NCBI GenBank assembly: GCA_009783135.1
Contig: WRHS01000003.1
Location: forward strand, 1 to 34,179
Length of the DNA stretch: 34,179 nucleotides
DNA from: Dehalococcoidia bacterium
GTDB lineage: Bacteria > Chloroflexota > Dehalococcoidia > Dehalococcoidales > UBA1222
Direction of reading: 5' to 3'
Shown: positions 23,003 through 32,540 of the stretch, piece after piece
How the letters are laid out: every line of letters begins with the position of its first letter
Position numbering within the stretch: the stretch's first letter is position 1
Notes under the pieces: model-generated
Told to the model about the DNA's origin: nothing
What the model saw: the letters and a program-made list of their open reading frames with translations, nothing else
The model's database searches: none
Program-made: the position numbers and the translations under genes

Positions 23003-25414
23003 TTAAGTCAACATCTTAGAAAGCGTGATGATATCCTGGATGTCAATTTCGGAGTTGCCATTGAAGTCGAAGTGGCTGTAGTTGTCCCAGTCAGCATGGT
23101 CGGAAGTCATACCGAAAGCGTCAATGAGATTGGAGAGAACGATAAGGTCGACCACAAAGCTATCTGTTCCAACGTTACTGGTTTTTTGGTTGTATGTACC
23201 ATAGGCGAACTGAATGGATTTATAACCATCAGTTTCCTTTTCAACGAAATTAACACACGCGGTGATTGCGGAAGTTGCGACGACAACGGTGTCCTTTGAA
23301 AGGAGCAAAAAGGTACCTAAGCCCTCAGCTTCGTAATCGGATACCATGATGGTAAAAGACACAAGCCCATCGCTTACAGTGGTATCGAGAATTGTTGAAC
23401 CATTGGCAGGAGTATAGCCTGCGAATTCAAACTTGCTGCTGTCAAAAGTGAAGTTAAGAGTTAAGGCATTTGAAGAGACTTTCTCGTTGAAAGCGACTGA
23501 AACATTGAAATATTCATTCGGGCGCACAACGCTTTTGTCAGAACTTACGATAAGTTCGCAGGCGCAGCTAACTGTTACTGGCTGACTATACAGAGCGTAG
23601 GAGTTGGTGAATTCACCAGCTACAGATGTTGCTTTTAGCATAACGGTAGCTGACGTTCCGGGCATTACAGTTATAGCGTTTCCGCTGATATTAACGACGT
23701 TATCTGCGCCATCAATGACTACGAATTCAAACGGAAGATTATGCTCTGTGCCTAAGTAATCAAGGGATAAAATGTTGATTATTGCGGCTTCACCTGGCAT
23801 GGTTGTGTAAGATGATTGTGTGGCGGAAATACCCATGACAGCAGTGGAAGCCCTGTTAGTGTAGTTGGTAGTGATGCCCCATGAGCCCCAGTCGATGTGG
23901 TTTCTGGCGGTTGTGACGGCATCGATGGTATAGGCCCATACAGAAAGACCGCGGGCTTGCAACTGCGGAATGTTAGCCGCACTGAGGTTAGATGAGGTCG
24001 GGTTATAGCCGTTGCAGTAGATGGGAAGAACGGCTCTTAGGATATCCCTGGCGTTTCCGGCACCCAAAAGGCCTGCGGCTGTCAGACGACCAGTGGATGC
24101 CTCGGGATGGTTTTTGGCCATATAAGCGAGTTCGCTATCTTGGAAGCTAATAAAGATAACCTGATTGAACATGTCCTTGCCAACCTCTTCGCTGACCTGA
24201 CGAATGACCTCATAGGCTGGGCTAACATGGGCTACGTTAGCGTCTTTCAGTTCGCAATCAAGGATAACATCGGTATCTGCCAAGAGCAGTAAGACCTCCC
24301 GAAGAGTTGGAATCTCTACAAAGTCATAGCCTTTAAGAGCCCATCCGGTTCTGTTGGGGCCTGGTGCGAAAGTGTTATCTGACCAAGCAGCGGCATTCAG
24401 CCGCTTTATCTGCTCAAGGGTCAGGTCTGCCGGTGTAACTCTATTGGCACTCTTGCCGATAGCAGCCCTTTCCTCTTCAGAGAACTTGGTAGTCCAGTTG
24501 GCTTCTATATCGGTTGTTCTGGCGAAGTAGTCATCGTGAAGTAAGATGATTTCACCATCCTTGGTGATATAAATGTCGCATTCAACTAAATCAGCACCGG
24601 CAGCGATAGCGAGTTCATATGCCGGAAGAGTATTCTCGGGAGCTGCGCTAGGTAGTCCTCTGTGAGCAACATAGTATGGGCGGCGAACAAGTGTCCTGGT
24701 ATCATAAATAGAAGCATCATTTTTGAGTTTGGTGGCGTTGTCGGTGATGATGCCGTTTGAGCCCATATTAATTGTGTCAAGATTACCTATGGTGGTATCG
24801 CCACTAATAACCCATACGCTTATCATTCTTCTCTGTATTTGTTCCATCACTGCCTTAGTGATGTTTTCTACCGAGACGATGACGTTCAGCGCATAACATG
24901 AGTTGGCGCTATAAACAACTTGGGGATAATTATCTATGGTAATTTCGTCTTCGATGATTAGGCTGGCCCTAACCCGTCCGGCAATTTCGCGAAGTTTCTT
25001 TATTACGGTCGGATTGGTGGAGGCCACGTGTGTGTCCGTGTAGCCATTTGTGTTGTTAGCCGTTTGGTTGAGGTAAGTGCCGAGCTCTTCGGCCTGCTCA
25101 ATGGTGTAAATGACAAACATGGCGAGATTCTTGTTGGCAATTGTTGCGAGCATGGAACTCGCATCGTCAAGCCCGGTATAGTCAACCATGATGGTTGTGG
25201 TAACACCGTCTGCTATAACTGCATCAAGTTCATCCAGACTATTGATTCTGGTGATGACGGTGGGGCATCCGACGATGTTAGGATTCAGCGTTTTAGCTGT
25301 AACGTTGGTCGTCGGTGGGGGCGGCGGATCTGCTGCTGTGATAACGGAGCTTGCGAAAGTAAGCGTCATCATCGCAACAACGATGGCGGAAACAATGCGT
25401 TTCCAGTGTTTCAT
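23003..25414 (-). CDS. Secreted glycerophosphodiester phosphodiesterase with cohesin-like and dockerin-like C-terminal domains
   Basis: Signal peptide MKHWKRIVSAIVVAMMTLTFASSVITAA; YVAHRGLPSAAPENTLPAYELAIAAGADLVECDIYITKDGEIILLHDDYFARTTD (GDPD); SSDKSVVRPNEYFNVSVAFNEKVSSNALTLNFTFDSSKFEFAGY (cohesin-like); DFNGNSEIDIQDIITLSKML (dockerin F-hand). Confidence 0.85.
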   Translation of the reverse strand: MKHWKRIVSAIVVAMMTLTFASSVITAADPPPPPTTNVTAKTLNPNIVGCPTVITRINSLDELDAVIADGVTTTIMVDYTGLDDASSMLATIANKNLAMFVIYTIEQAEELGTYLNQTANNTNGYTDTHVASTNPTVIKKLREIAGRVRASLIIEDEITIDNYPQVVYSANSCYALNVIVSVENITKAVMEQIQRRMISVWVISGDTTIGNLDTINMGSNGIITDNATKLKNDASIYDTRTLVRRPYYVAHRGLPSAAPENTLPAYELAIAAGADLVECDIYITKDGEIILLHDDYFARTTDIEANWTTKFSEEERAAIGKSANRVTPADLTLEQIKRLNAAAWSDNTFAPGPNRTGWALKGYDFVEIPTLREVLLLLADTDVILDCELKDANVAHVSPAYEVIRQVSEEVGKDMFNQVIFISFQDSELAYMAKNHPEASTGRLTAAGLLGAGNARDILRAVLPIYCNGYNPTSSNLSAANIPQLQARGLSVWAYTIDAVTTARNHIDWGSWGITTNYTNRASTAVMGISATQSSYTTMPGEAAIINILSLDYLGTEHNLPFEFVVIDGADNVVNISGNAITVMPGTSATVMLKATSVAGEFTNSYALYSQPVTVSCACELIVSSDKSVVRPNEYFNVSVAFNEKVSSNALTLNFTFDSSKFEFAGYTPANGSTILDTTVSDGLVSFTIMVSDYEAEGLGTFLLLSKDTVVVATSAITACVNFVEKETDGYKSIQFAYGTYNQKTSNVGTDSFVVDLIVLSNLIDAFGMTSDHADWDNYSHFDFNGNSEIDIQDIITLSKMLT

Positions 25415-25721
25415 GATAGTTCCTCCAATCAAATTTTTGTGCTGCATTGCACAAAAACACAATATCACCTGTTTGTAAAAATTCCGTACATGAAATGGTA
25501 AGCGAATCGTAAAATTATGATAAACGCGTTGTAAAAGTCGTGGTTGGGTGTTTTTGCTCAAGCTAATCGGTTATGTGGATTTGTACCAACCAATTCATGT
25601 GCCGGATATTTTCTGTCTCATGCTATGATGAAATGCTCCCGTAAAAATCTGGCAATCCATGATTTCATGGGCATGCAAAATACGGCAAGGAATACTTTAT
25701 GGACGCAACTTTGCCATTACG

Positions 25722-25759
25722 ACAGAGGGCTTCCACCGGATCCGGTGGAAGCCCTCTGT
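25722..25759. terminator. 38-bp perfect palindrome downstream of the beta-propeller gene
   Basis: ACAGAGGGCTTCCACCGGA/TCCGGTGGAAGCCCTCTGT. Confidence 0.7.
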
Positions 25760-25823
25760 TAGGCATTGAATGACCTGCCTTCTTGCCCGAAAACACACGT
25801 TGCGGGCTGGGGCAGCCTGCAGG

Positions 25824-27734
25824 CTAATCTGTGTAACTTACTGTTTTAACCAAATTGAAGTTTTTCATATCAATGATGCCGATGCCGTTGCCGGACACGA
25901 CATAGAAAAACTCTGAAATATAGAGCCCGCGGCTATCCTCCCACCCGTATTTATCCCACAAGTTACCATTCAGGTTGATGCTTGCGCGACGGAAAAATCC
26001 TGTTTGGTTGTCATATCCGTAAACCAAATACTCGGAGCCGGCAGGAAAACCGATGATATTTTTGCCCTGGTCAATCAAAATAGCCTTGTGATTATACAGC
26101 GCCGTGCTGTAGTAGGAGTTGAGAAGGAGTGTGTGTGCCTCAGTTACATTTCTGGGGTCAGAGGTGTCGAACATGGAAATCTTCATGCTCTCCCTCCAGC
26201 CTGTCGTTTCGTCTGCACTGTAGCCAAGCCCGAATAACAAGCCGTCGGCATAGACATGCAGATACTGTGAAAAGCCGGGTATTTTCAATGCGCTGAGCAC
26301 GACAGGCTTTTGCGGGTTGGATAAGTCTACGGCGAAAAGCGGGTCAACGGTGCGGAATGTGACAAAATACCCTATGTTGCCGTCAAACCGTACGGAGTAA
26401 ACCCGTTCGCCTTGTGCCAGATTTTCAACTGAGCCGACGCAGTTAAGTGCCATATCAAGTATGTAAAGCCCGTTGGATGATCCGGCATCACCCCATTTGT
26501 AATCCGTCGTTCCGAAGAATGCGTCCGTGGTGATGGAGTATTTGTAGGAATCGTCTGTTGTGACAACGCGAAGGTACCCGTTGTACTCATCCATATAGAA
26601 CTGATTTCCCAAACTTCCGGGGATACTTCCGTAGGCCGCGACCTTAACGTTGCCGTTTGATATGTCGAGCCTTGTGATGTTGGTCAGGGTGTAGTTTAGA
26701 TAATCAACAACGGTGTAAATACCATAGTCACGCGTGCTTTCCACGGACTTGTACTCGTAGCTGGTGATATAAATATTCTGTGCCGACATGTACACGACCG
26801 AGCCGCCGCCAAGGAGCGTCTGGTTGGTGCTTACCTTTCCGGACGGCACGTCAATGGTGGATACGACTGTGTAGGTCGTGGAGTTGATATAAGGCATTAT
26901 GGCTATGCAGTCGGGTGCAATAAGTCTTTTTTCGTCGTTGGTATATAGTGCCGGAACGAAGGTCTCGGGGGCATCCTCTTCAATGGAATAAACGGAGTGT
27001 GATGATAAAAGATATAGCGTGTTACCTACCATGCGGGAGGTGAGTATATAGCCGTCCTGCCCCAGATTATATGCAAGTGCCGGTGATGCGGGGTTGGATA
27101 CGTCATATATGTAGGTTTTGCTAATCTGGTCATATTTATAGCTGTAAGGTTCGTATCGATGTTCACTATGGTTGAACTGTGTGATTACCACGGCATATTT
27201 ACCGCAGAGATACATTTCAGTGGCATTCTCATAGGTATAATCATAAGCCATGTCATTATAGATTGTGGCTGGTTGTTCACTTGGCGGTTTGACGACTTCC
27301 GTGGTGGAAATAAGCCTGGTGTTTGCGCCGTCTGCTTTGAAAATCGAGAGTTTGCCGTCGCGTAAGCTGTAGATATATATGCCGTCGGTTTTGACGATAT
27401 CACCCTCGTCAATCCCCTCAACCTGAACGTTGGTACCGGAGTGGTCAGTTTCGCTGCCGCCTATAACGTTAGACGGGGGAGAATTCGCTGGCATATATCT
27501 TGCGGCTGAATCAGATGATTCAGATGCGAACGTTACAGTAACAAAGCCCGGACCATAATAACGATAGGGATTATTGCCCTGAGCTTCCTTAAGTGCATCG
27601 AAGATGGAGTCATAATCTGCGGCAAATGAGACATTGCTTGGAATTATTGGCGGGGGCGTGAGCGCCTGGGTACATCCTGCCAAGCTTCCGCAAAGCAACA
27701 GTATTGCGACCAAACTAATGAGCACCTTTTTCAT
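25824..27734 (-). CDS. Secreted beta-propeller domain lipoprotein
   Basis: Lipoprotein signal MKKVLISLVAILLLCGSLAGC; TNVQVEGIDEGDIVKTDGIYIYSLRDGKLSIFKADG; repeated blade-like YLCGKYAVVI / YLLSSHSVYSI segments. Confidence 0.82.
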   Translation of the reverse strand: MKKVLISLVAILLLCGSLAGCTQALTPPPIIPSNVSFAADYDSIFDALKEAQGNNPYRYYGPGFVTVTFASESSDSAARYMPANSPPSNVIGGSETDHSGTNVQVEGIDEGDIVKTDGIYIYSLRDGKLSIFKADGANTRLISTTEVVKPPSEQPATIYNDMAYDYTYENATEMYLCGKYAVVITQFNHSEHRYEPYSYKYDQISKTYIYDVSNPASPALAYNLGQDGYILTSRMVGNTLYLLSSHSVYSIEEDAPETFVPALYTNDEKRLIAPDCIAIMPYINSTTYTVVSTIDVPSGKVSTNQTLLGGGSVVYMSAQNIYITSYEYKSVESTRDYGIYTVVDYLNYTLTNITRLDISNGNVKVAAYGSIPGSLGNQFYMDEYNGYLRVVTTDDSYKYSITTDAFFGTTDYKWGDAGSSNGLYILDMALNCVGSVENLAQGERVYSVRFDGNIGYFVTFRTVDPLFAVDLSNPQKPVVLSALKIPGFSQYLHVYADGLLFGLGYSADETTGWRESMKISMFDTSDPRNVTEAHTLLLNSYYSTALYNHKAILIDQGKNIIGFPAGSEYLVYGYDNQTGFFRRASINLNGNLWDKYGWEDSRGLYISEFFYVVSGNGIGIIDMKNFNLVKTVSYTD

Positions 27735-27959
27735 GAAAACCTCCTGCCTGAAATGTTTTAGATAAAATACTCTTTTATTATTAGACAATCGGAGGTGCAT
27801 AAAAAGTTTCAAATGCGAGAATAATTTTTTTGGGGATGGTGATATGAGGAAAATGCAGCATACTTTTGCGTAGTATTCGTTCTCATTCTCCGCTATTAAA
27901 GTTGAAGTTGTGGAATATTTTCGTACACTGTATATACTAGTCTTTAAGGAGTGTGTTAC

Positions 27960-28232
27960 ATGCCTCAAACCACAATTAGTATCAGAATTGACGAAGAAGT
28001 TAAAAGAGGCTTTGAAAAGTTCTGCTCTGACGTTGGTCTAAATGTATCCGTTGCGGTCAACATGTATGCAAAAATGGTAATTAAAGAGCAGCGCCTACCA
28101 TTTGACGTCGCTTTGGATAGCCCAAATGGAGAAACCCATAGAGCTATTGACGATGTGGCGAACAGAAGGGATTTAAGCCGTTCTTTTTCATCCGTTGCAG
28201 AGCTTATGGAGGATTTGAATACTGCCGATTAG
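27960..28232 (+). CDS. RelB/DinJ-family antitoxin, no adjacent toxin
   Basis: MPQTTISIRIDEEVKRGFEKFCSDVGLNVSVAVNMYAKMVIKEQRLPFDV; ribbon-helix-helix RelB/DinJ pattern. Confidence 0.85.
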   Translation: MPQTTISIRIDEEVKRGFEKFCSDVGLNVSVAVNMYAKMVIKEQRLPFDVALDSPNGETHRAIDDVANRRDLSRSFSSVAELMEDLNTAD

Positions 28233-28239
28233 ATTGAAA

Positions 28240-28279
28240 AACTAGGGTACCAGCCCCCGCGGGGGTTGGTACCCTAGTT
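28240..28279. terminator. Bidirectional terminator between RelB/DinJ gene and ftsZ
   Basis: AACTAGGGTACCAGCCCCC-GC-GGGGGTTGGTACCCTAGTT, near-perfect stem. Confidence 0.82.
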
Positions 28280-28305
28280 CTGCTTGTTTGGTTCTTCTAA
28301 TTCAA

Positions 28306-29430
28306 TTATGAGTTGTAAGTGCGGGTCTGCTGGCGAACCATATTTTCCTGTGGTACTGCGCGGCGGTTACCCAGCTTATTCCAGCGGCGCAGGAAAGATG
28401 GCATATCCAACTCTTCCTCGGTCTTGATGCTGCGGAGTTTCTTGGTGAACTCGTCATCCTCTTTGGAGGATACTTCGGTCTTGTTGACGAAGCCCGTGGC
28501 TATAAGGGTTATGCGTACGTCATTTCCCATAGCGGCGTCTGACGCCACGCCGAAGATAATATTGGCATCCGGATCAACTGCCTGCTTGATGACCTCAGCG
28601 GCCTCATTCACCTCAAACAGTGTAAGATCGGTGCCGCCGACTACGTTGAACAACACGCCCTTGGAGCCTTCAATGGTAACGTCCAGTAAAGGACTTGCCA
28701 GAGCGGCACGGGCGGCGTCGATAGCGCGGTTTTTGCCGCTTGCGCGACCGATGGACATCCATGCGGGTCCGGCATCTTTCATTACGGCTCTTACGTCGGC
28801 AAAGTCAAGGTTAATCATACCCGGGACGGTAATGACCTCGGAAATCGCCTGTACGCCGTGGCGTAACACGTCATCGGCCATCTTGAAGGCTGTATCCACA
28901 CCCGTCTTGGGATCGCAAAGATTGAGCAGTTGGTCGTTGGGGATGATAATCAGGGTATCAACCTTGCCCAGTAGGCGTGTGATGCCCTCTTGCGCTACCT
29001 GCATGCGGTGAGCGCCTTCAAATGAGAATGGTTTGGTAACAACAGCGATGGTGAGAGCCCCGGTTTCCTTGGCGATTTGGGCTACCACAGGGGCTGATCC
29101 GGTACCTGTGCCGCCGCCCATACCGGCGGTGACGAAGACCATATCAGCGCCGCTTACCATTTCTTTTATTTCATCGCGGCTTTCCTCTGCTGCTTTCTGT
29201 CCGGTGTTGTGATCGCCGCCGGCACCCAGTCCGCGAGTCAGTTTCTCGCCGATTTGTAATCTGACAGGAGCCTCGGTAATAGCCAATGCCTGGGCATCGG
29301 TATTTACTGCAATGAACTCAACGCCCTGTATTTCCTCGCGCACCATGCGAGTGATAGCGTTGCTGCCGCCGCCGCCGCAACCGAAAACTTTGATGCGAGC
29401 CCCATTGGGAACAAAACTCGTTTTAGCCAT
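28306..29430 (-). CDS. ftsZ: Cell division protein FtsZ
   Basis: [53 protein letters not shown]. Confidence 0.97.
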   Translation of the reverse strand: MAKTSFVPNGARIKVFGCGGGGSNAITRMVREEIQGVEFIAVNTDAQALAITEAPVRLQIGEKLTRGLGAGGDHNTGQKAAEESRDEIKEMVSGADMVFVTAGMGGGTGTGSAPVVAQIAKETGALTIAVVTKPFSFEGAHRMQVAQEGITRLLGKVDTLIIIPNDQLLNLCDPKTGVDTAFKMADDVLRHGVQAISEVITVPGMINLDFADVRAVMKDAGPAWMSIGRASGKNRAIDAARAALASPLLDVTIEGSKGVLFNVVGGTDLTLFEVNEAAEVIKQAVDPDANIIFGVASDAAMGNDVRITLIATGFVNKTEVSSKEDDEFTKKLRSIKTEEELDMPSFLRRWNKLGNRRAVPQENMVRQQTRTYNS

Positions 29431-29459
29431 TTTTCCTCCTTAATTTTTACCTTTCCTTA

Positions 29460-30686
29460 TTATTTGCCGCCGAATAGAGATGTTAGACGATTTGCAAAAC
29501 CACGCAGGCGGGCACCGAAGCCTCCGCCGTTCCATTCCTTTGTGCGCTGACCGCCGTGTTTTGAGCCCCACAGTAACAATCCTACGCCGGTGGCATAAGC
29601 CGGGTCGCGCAGGTAGTCGGTGATACCGGTGATGTGCAGCGGGCATCCGACGCGTACAGGAAGCCTGAGCACGTCACAACCGAGGGTTTCAATGCCGGAG
29701 AGATTGGAACTGCCGCCGGTGAGCACCAGTCCGGCCGGAATCACAGACTCGTAATCCGAGCATGGCAACTCAAGCATTACCAGACGCAGAATTTCTTCCA
29801 CGCGGGCGTGCAGTATGTCGCATAAGTCCTGATAAGAAATGCCGTGACCATCCTCAGAGATGGGGGTGGTGTTGGCCATTTTGTTCTCATAAACCGACAT
29901 CACGCTGCCGTAGCGTTTCTTCATTTCCTCGGCGACCTCAAACGGAAGTCCGAGGCCGATGGATACGTCGCGCGTCAGTTGGTAACCTGCAACCGGCAGG
30001 ATGGCTGTGTGATAGATGCTACCATCCTTAAAGATACAGATATCCGTGGTGCCGCCGCCGATATCGGCGATGGCTACGCCTGCCTGGCGTTCGTCCTCAG
30101 TCAGAACGGCCTCAGACGAAGCTAATGGCTCAAGCACCATGTCTTCGATGTCGATACCGATGCTGCGTACGCATTTGACCAGATTCTGAATGGAGTTTGC
30201 TGCCGCTGTAATGATGTGGGTTTCCACGTCAAGTCGGAAACCGTGCATGCCTACAGGGTTTTTGACTCCCGGCTGTCCGTCAACTGCGTAGGTACGCGGT
30301 ATGACATGCAGCAGTTTGCGGTCCTGTGCCACCTTAATGCTCTGGGCATTATTCATGACGCGGCGCAAATCATCGGGACGCACCAGTTTGTCGTTGCGTG
30401 TGATAGCTACCACGCCGCTTTTATTCGTGGATGATACATGCCGTCCGGTAACGCCCACGTAGGCCGATTCGACCTTGATGTTGCACGACTGCTCGGCTTT
30501 GCGGATTGAGTCGCGGATGGCGTCTTTGGCGTCATTGATGTTGACTACCAAACCTTTATGCATGCCGTACGAAGGGGTGATGCCTACACCGACAACACGT
30601 ACACCGCCGTTATCCTGTTCGGCGATGATGGTGGCTATCTTTGTGGTGCCGACATCAATCGCGGTAATGGTTGATTTCCTGCTCAT
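29460..30686 (-). CDS. ftsA: Cell division protein FtsA
   Basis: TAIDVGTTKIATIIAE; GVAIADIGGGTTDICIFKDGSI; GLVLTGGSSNLSGI. Confidence 0.95.
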   Translation of the reverse strand: MSRKSTITAIDVGTTKIATIIAEQDNGGVRVVGVGITPSYGMHKGLVVNINDAKDAIRDSIRKAEQSCNIKVESAYVGVTGRHVSSTNKSGVVAITRNDKLVRPDDLRRVMNNAQSIKVAQDRKLLHVIPRTYAVDGQPGVKNPVGMHGFRLDVETHIITAAANSIQNLVKCVRSIGIDIEDMVLEPLASSEAVLTEDERQAGVAIADIGGGTTDICIFKDGSIYHTAILPVAGYQLTRDVSIGLGLPFEVAEEMKKRYGSVMSVYENKMANTTPISEDGHGISYQDLCDILHARVEEILRLVMLELPCSDYESVIPAGLVLTGGSSNLSGIETLGCDVLRLPVRVGCPLHITGITDYLRDPAYATGVGLLLWGSKHGGQRTKEWNGGGFGARLRGFANRLTSLFGGK

Positions 30687-30718
30687 ATTTTCCTCCTCCT
30701 TTAGATACTCCTGTTATA

Positions 30719-30741
30719 CAAAAACCCCCCGAGGGTTGTTT
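30719..30741 (-). terminator. Hairpin plus T-tract between rsmH and ftsA
   Basis: Minus strand AAAAACAACCCTCGGGGGGTTTTTG. Confidence 0.5.
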
Positions 30742-30797
30742 TTACCATCTCTATGTTGTCATATTCTCACGTCCGTAGCTGTTCGTCTCTTACCCTG

Positions 30798-31844
30798 CTA
30801 ATTCAAATTCAATACCGTGTTGAAACACATGCGCTTTTTAGAGGATTTCCGTGCCGTGCCACTTTCTCTTCTCGGGCTCACACGGAAAAGACGTGCTGCC
30901 TCGGGCCACTCTTGGCTGCTTATTATGCGTTCTGCTACGCGGAGCTTGGCGCTGCGTGAGCGCGGATTGGCTTTTTCTTCGGCCAGGCTGGGCACTACAA
31001 CCTGCTTGCTTAGCAGTTTCAGCCGCGGCCGGTGCTGGCAAACGCATTGCGGCAGTCCCGGCGGGCAAAGACATCTGGCGGACTCGCGTCGCATGAAATT
31101 CTTAACGATGCGGTCCTCCAGCGAATGATAACTGATGACGACCAGCTTCCCGCCGTGCCCCAGCAACTCCAGCGCCTGACCAAGGGCACTCTCAAGGTGC
31201 TGCAACTCTTCATTAACTGTTATGCGCAGTGCCTGAAAGGTCTTTGTGGCCGGATGGATACGACTGTGTTTGGGCACGACGCTCTCAATAAGCGATGCCA
31301 GCTGAGCGGTGCTGTAAAGCGGGCGCGAGCGCACGATAAGACGGGCAATCTGGCGGCTGTGTGTCTCTTCACCAAACTCAAAGAGTATGCGCGCAAGCTC
31401 AGCCTCGGAGTACTGATTTACAATATCGGCAGCCGATATGGTCTGATTGGGATCAAAGCGCATATCCAGCGGCGCATCGTGCTGAAAGCTAAAGCCGCTT
31501 CCGTTTTGGCTGAGTTGCATGGATGACAAACCCAGATCAAACAGTATGCCGTTAACAGGCTTAAAGTCGTGCCTGCTGCAGATTTGCGACAACTCGGCAA
31601 AATTGCCGTTGACTAAAAGAGCGGAATTGCCGAACGATGACAGGCTCTCCTGCGCTAATGCGATCGCAGTCGGATCGGCATCAATGCCCAGCAATTGCCC
31701 GCCGGGGGCACTGCGCTGCAAAATAGCCTCGGCATGTCCGCCGGCGCCCAGAGTGCAGTCAATATAGCGCCCGCCCGGCAGGATAGCCAGGGCATCAAGT
31801 GTTTCCTTTAATAGTACAGGGATATGCAACGTCGCGGTTGGCAT
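30798..31844 (-). CDS. rsmH: 16S rRNA (cytosine1402-N4)-methyltransferase RsmH
   Basis: [13 protein letters not shown]...[45 protein letters not shown]. Confidence 0.95.
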   Translation of the reverse strand: MPTATLHIPVLLKETLDALAILPGGRYIDCTLGAGGHAEAILQRSAPGGQLLGIDADPTAIALAQESLSSFGNSALLVNGNFAELSQICSRHDFKPVNGILFDLGLSSMQLSQNGSGFSFQHDAPLDMRFDPNQTISAADIVNQYSEAELARILFEFGEETHSRQIARLIVRSRPLYSTAQLASLIESVVPKHSRIHPATKTFQALRITVNEELQHLESALGQALELLGHGGKLVVISYHSLEDRIVKNFMRRESARCLCPPGLPQCVCQHRPRLKLLSKQVVVPSLAEEKANPRSRSAKLRVAERIISSQEWPEAARLFRVSPRRESGTARKSSKKRMCFNTVLNLN

Positions 31845-31854
31845 GATGCTTCCT

Positions 31855-32280
31855 TTAATGTAACTCCAGACTTTCCAATATCTGCCATGCTTCGGCCAGA
31901 TCATCTGCTTTTTCGATTTCCCAGGCAGCCTTGTCCCACAACTCAAGGTAGTTGTTGGTGCCAACCACCACAACATCGCCTCCCAGGCTGGCATAGGCCC
32001 GCAGTGTGCTTGGTATGGTTATGCGACCCTGAGAGTCAAATTCCGTGGGTGAAGCCGAGCCGAAAAGGGCACGTTGTATTTTGCGCAGCTTACTGTGGGA
32101 TAATCCTCCGCCTGTAATACTGTCCGCCACTTTTTTCCATTCGGCAACAGTGTAAAGGGCTAGGCATTTCTCAGGGCTCGGCGCTACAATGACGCCGTCC
32201 CTGAAAAACGAACGAAAACGGGGAGGTAATGGCACCCGCCCTTTTTCATCCAAGCGATACTCAAATTCACCAAGAAACAT
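31855..32280 (-). CDS. mraZ: Transcriptional regulator MraZ
   Basis: [26 protein letters not shown]...[26 protein letters not shown], two AbrB-like DxxGRxxxP halves. Confidence 0.95.
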   Translation of the reverse strand: MFLGEFEYRLDEKGRVPLPPRFRSFFRDGVIVAPSPEKCLALYTVAEWKKVADSITGGGLSHSKLRKIQRALFGSASPTEFDSQGRITIPSTLRAYASLGGDVVVVGTNNYLELWDKAAWEIEKADDLAEAWQILESLELH

Positions 32281-32293
32281 GGATTGTAAAACC

Positions 32294-32353
32294 TCTTTCA
32301 CCACTTTTCACCACTATTAACCATTCTACACTAGTTCAATGCGTCATTGTCAA
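32294..32353 (-). promoter_or_regulatory. mraZ promoter with MraZ-box-like direct repeats
   Basis: TTGACA (32353-32348) and TAGAAT (32328-32323), then AGTGGTGAAA AGTGGTGAAA repeats (10-bp period) just upstream of mraZ. Confidence 0.65.
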
Positions 32354-32540
32354 TACTTTTGAGAGGAAAATTTAGTTAACGGACAACTTATCTTGTCAAG
32401 GCTTGGGGCGAGTTTGGGGGGGGTGAACCGCTGATAACTTTGAAATAGGCTCAAAAGCCAGAAGGCTTGTTATCACTTGCTTTTTATTGTGTCTGTGCTA
32501 AAATAAAATCTGAGTTTAGATTAGCCGGAAGAGGTGTGGA

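Noticed and set aside
25003-25501. ORFs overlapping the GDPD gene on both strands (25003..25206, 25028..25501, 25188..25478)
   Set aside because: Overlap a gene with signal peptide and clear domains; low-complexity translations.
30817-31526. Numerous long plus-strand ORFs opposite rsmH
   Set aside because: Antisense shadows of a conserved, confidently identified coding gene.
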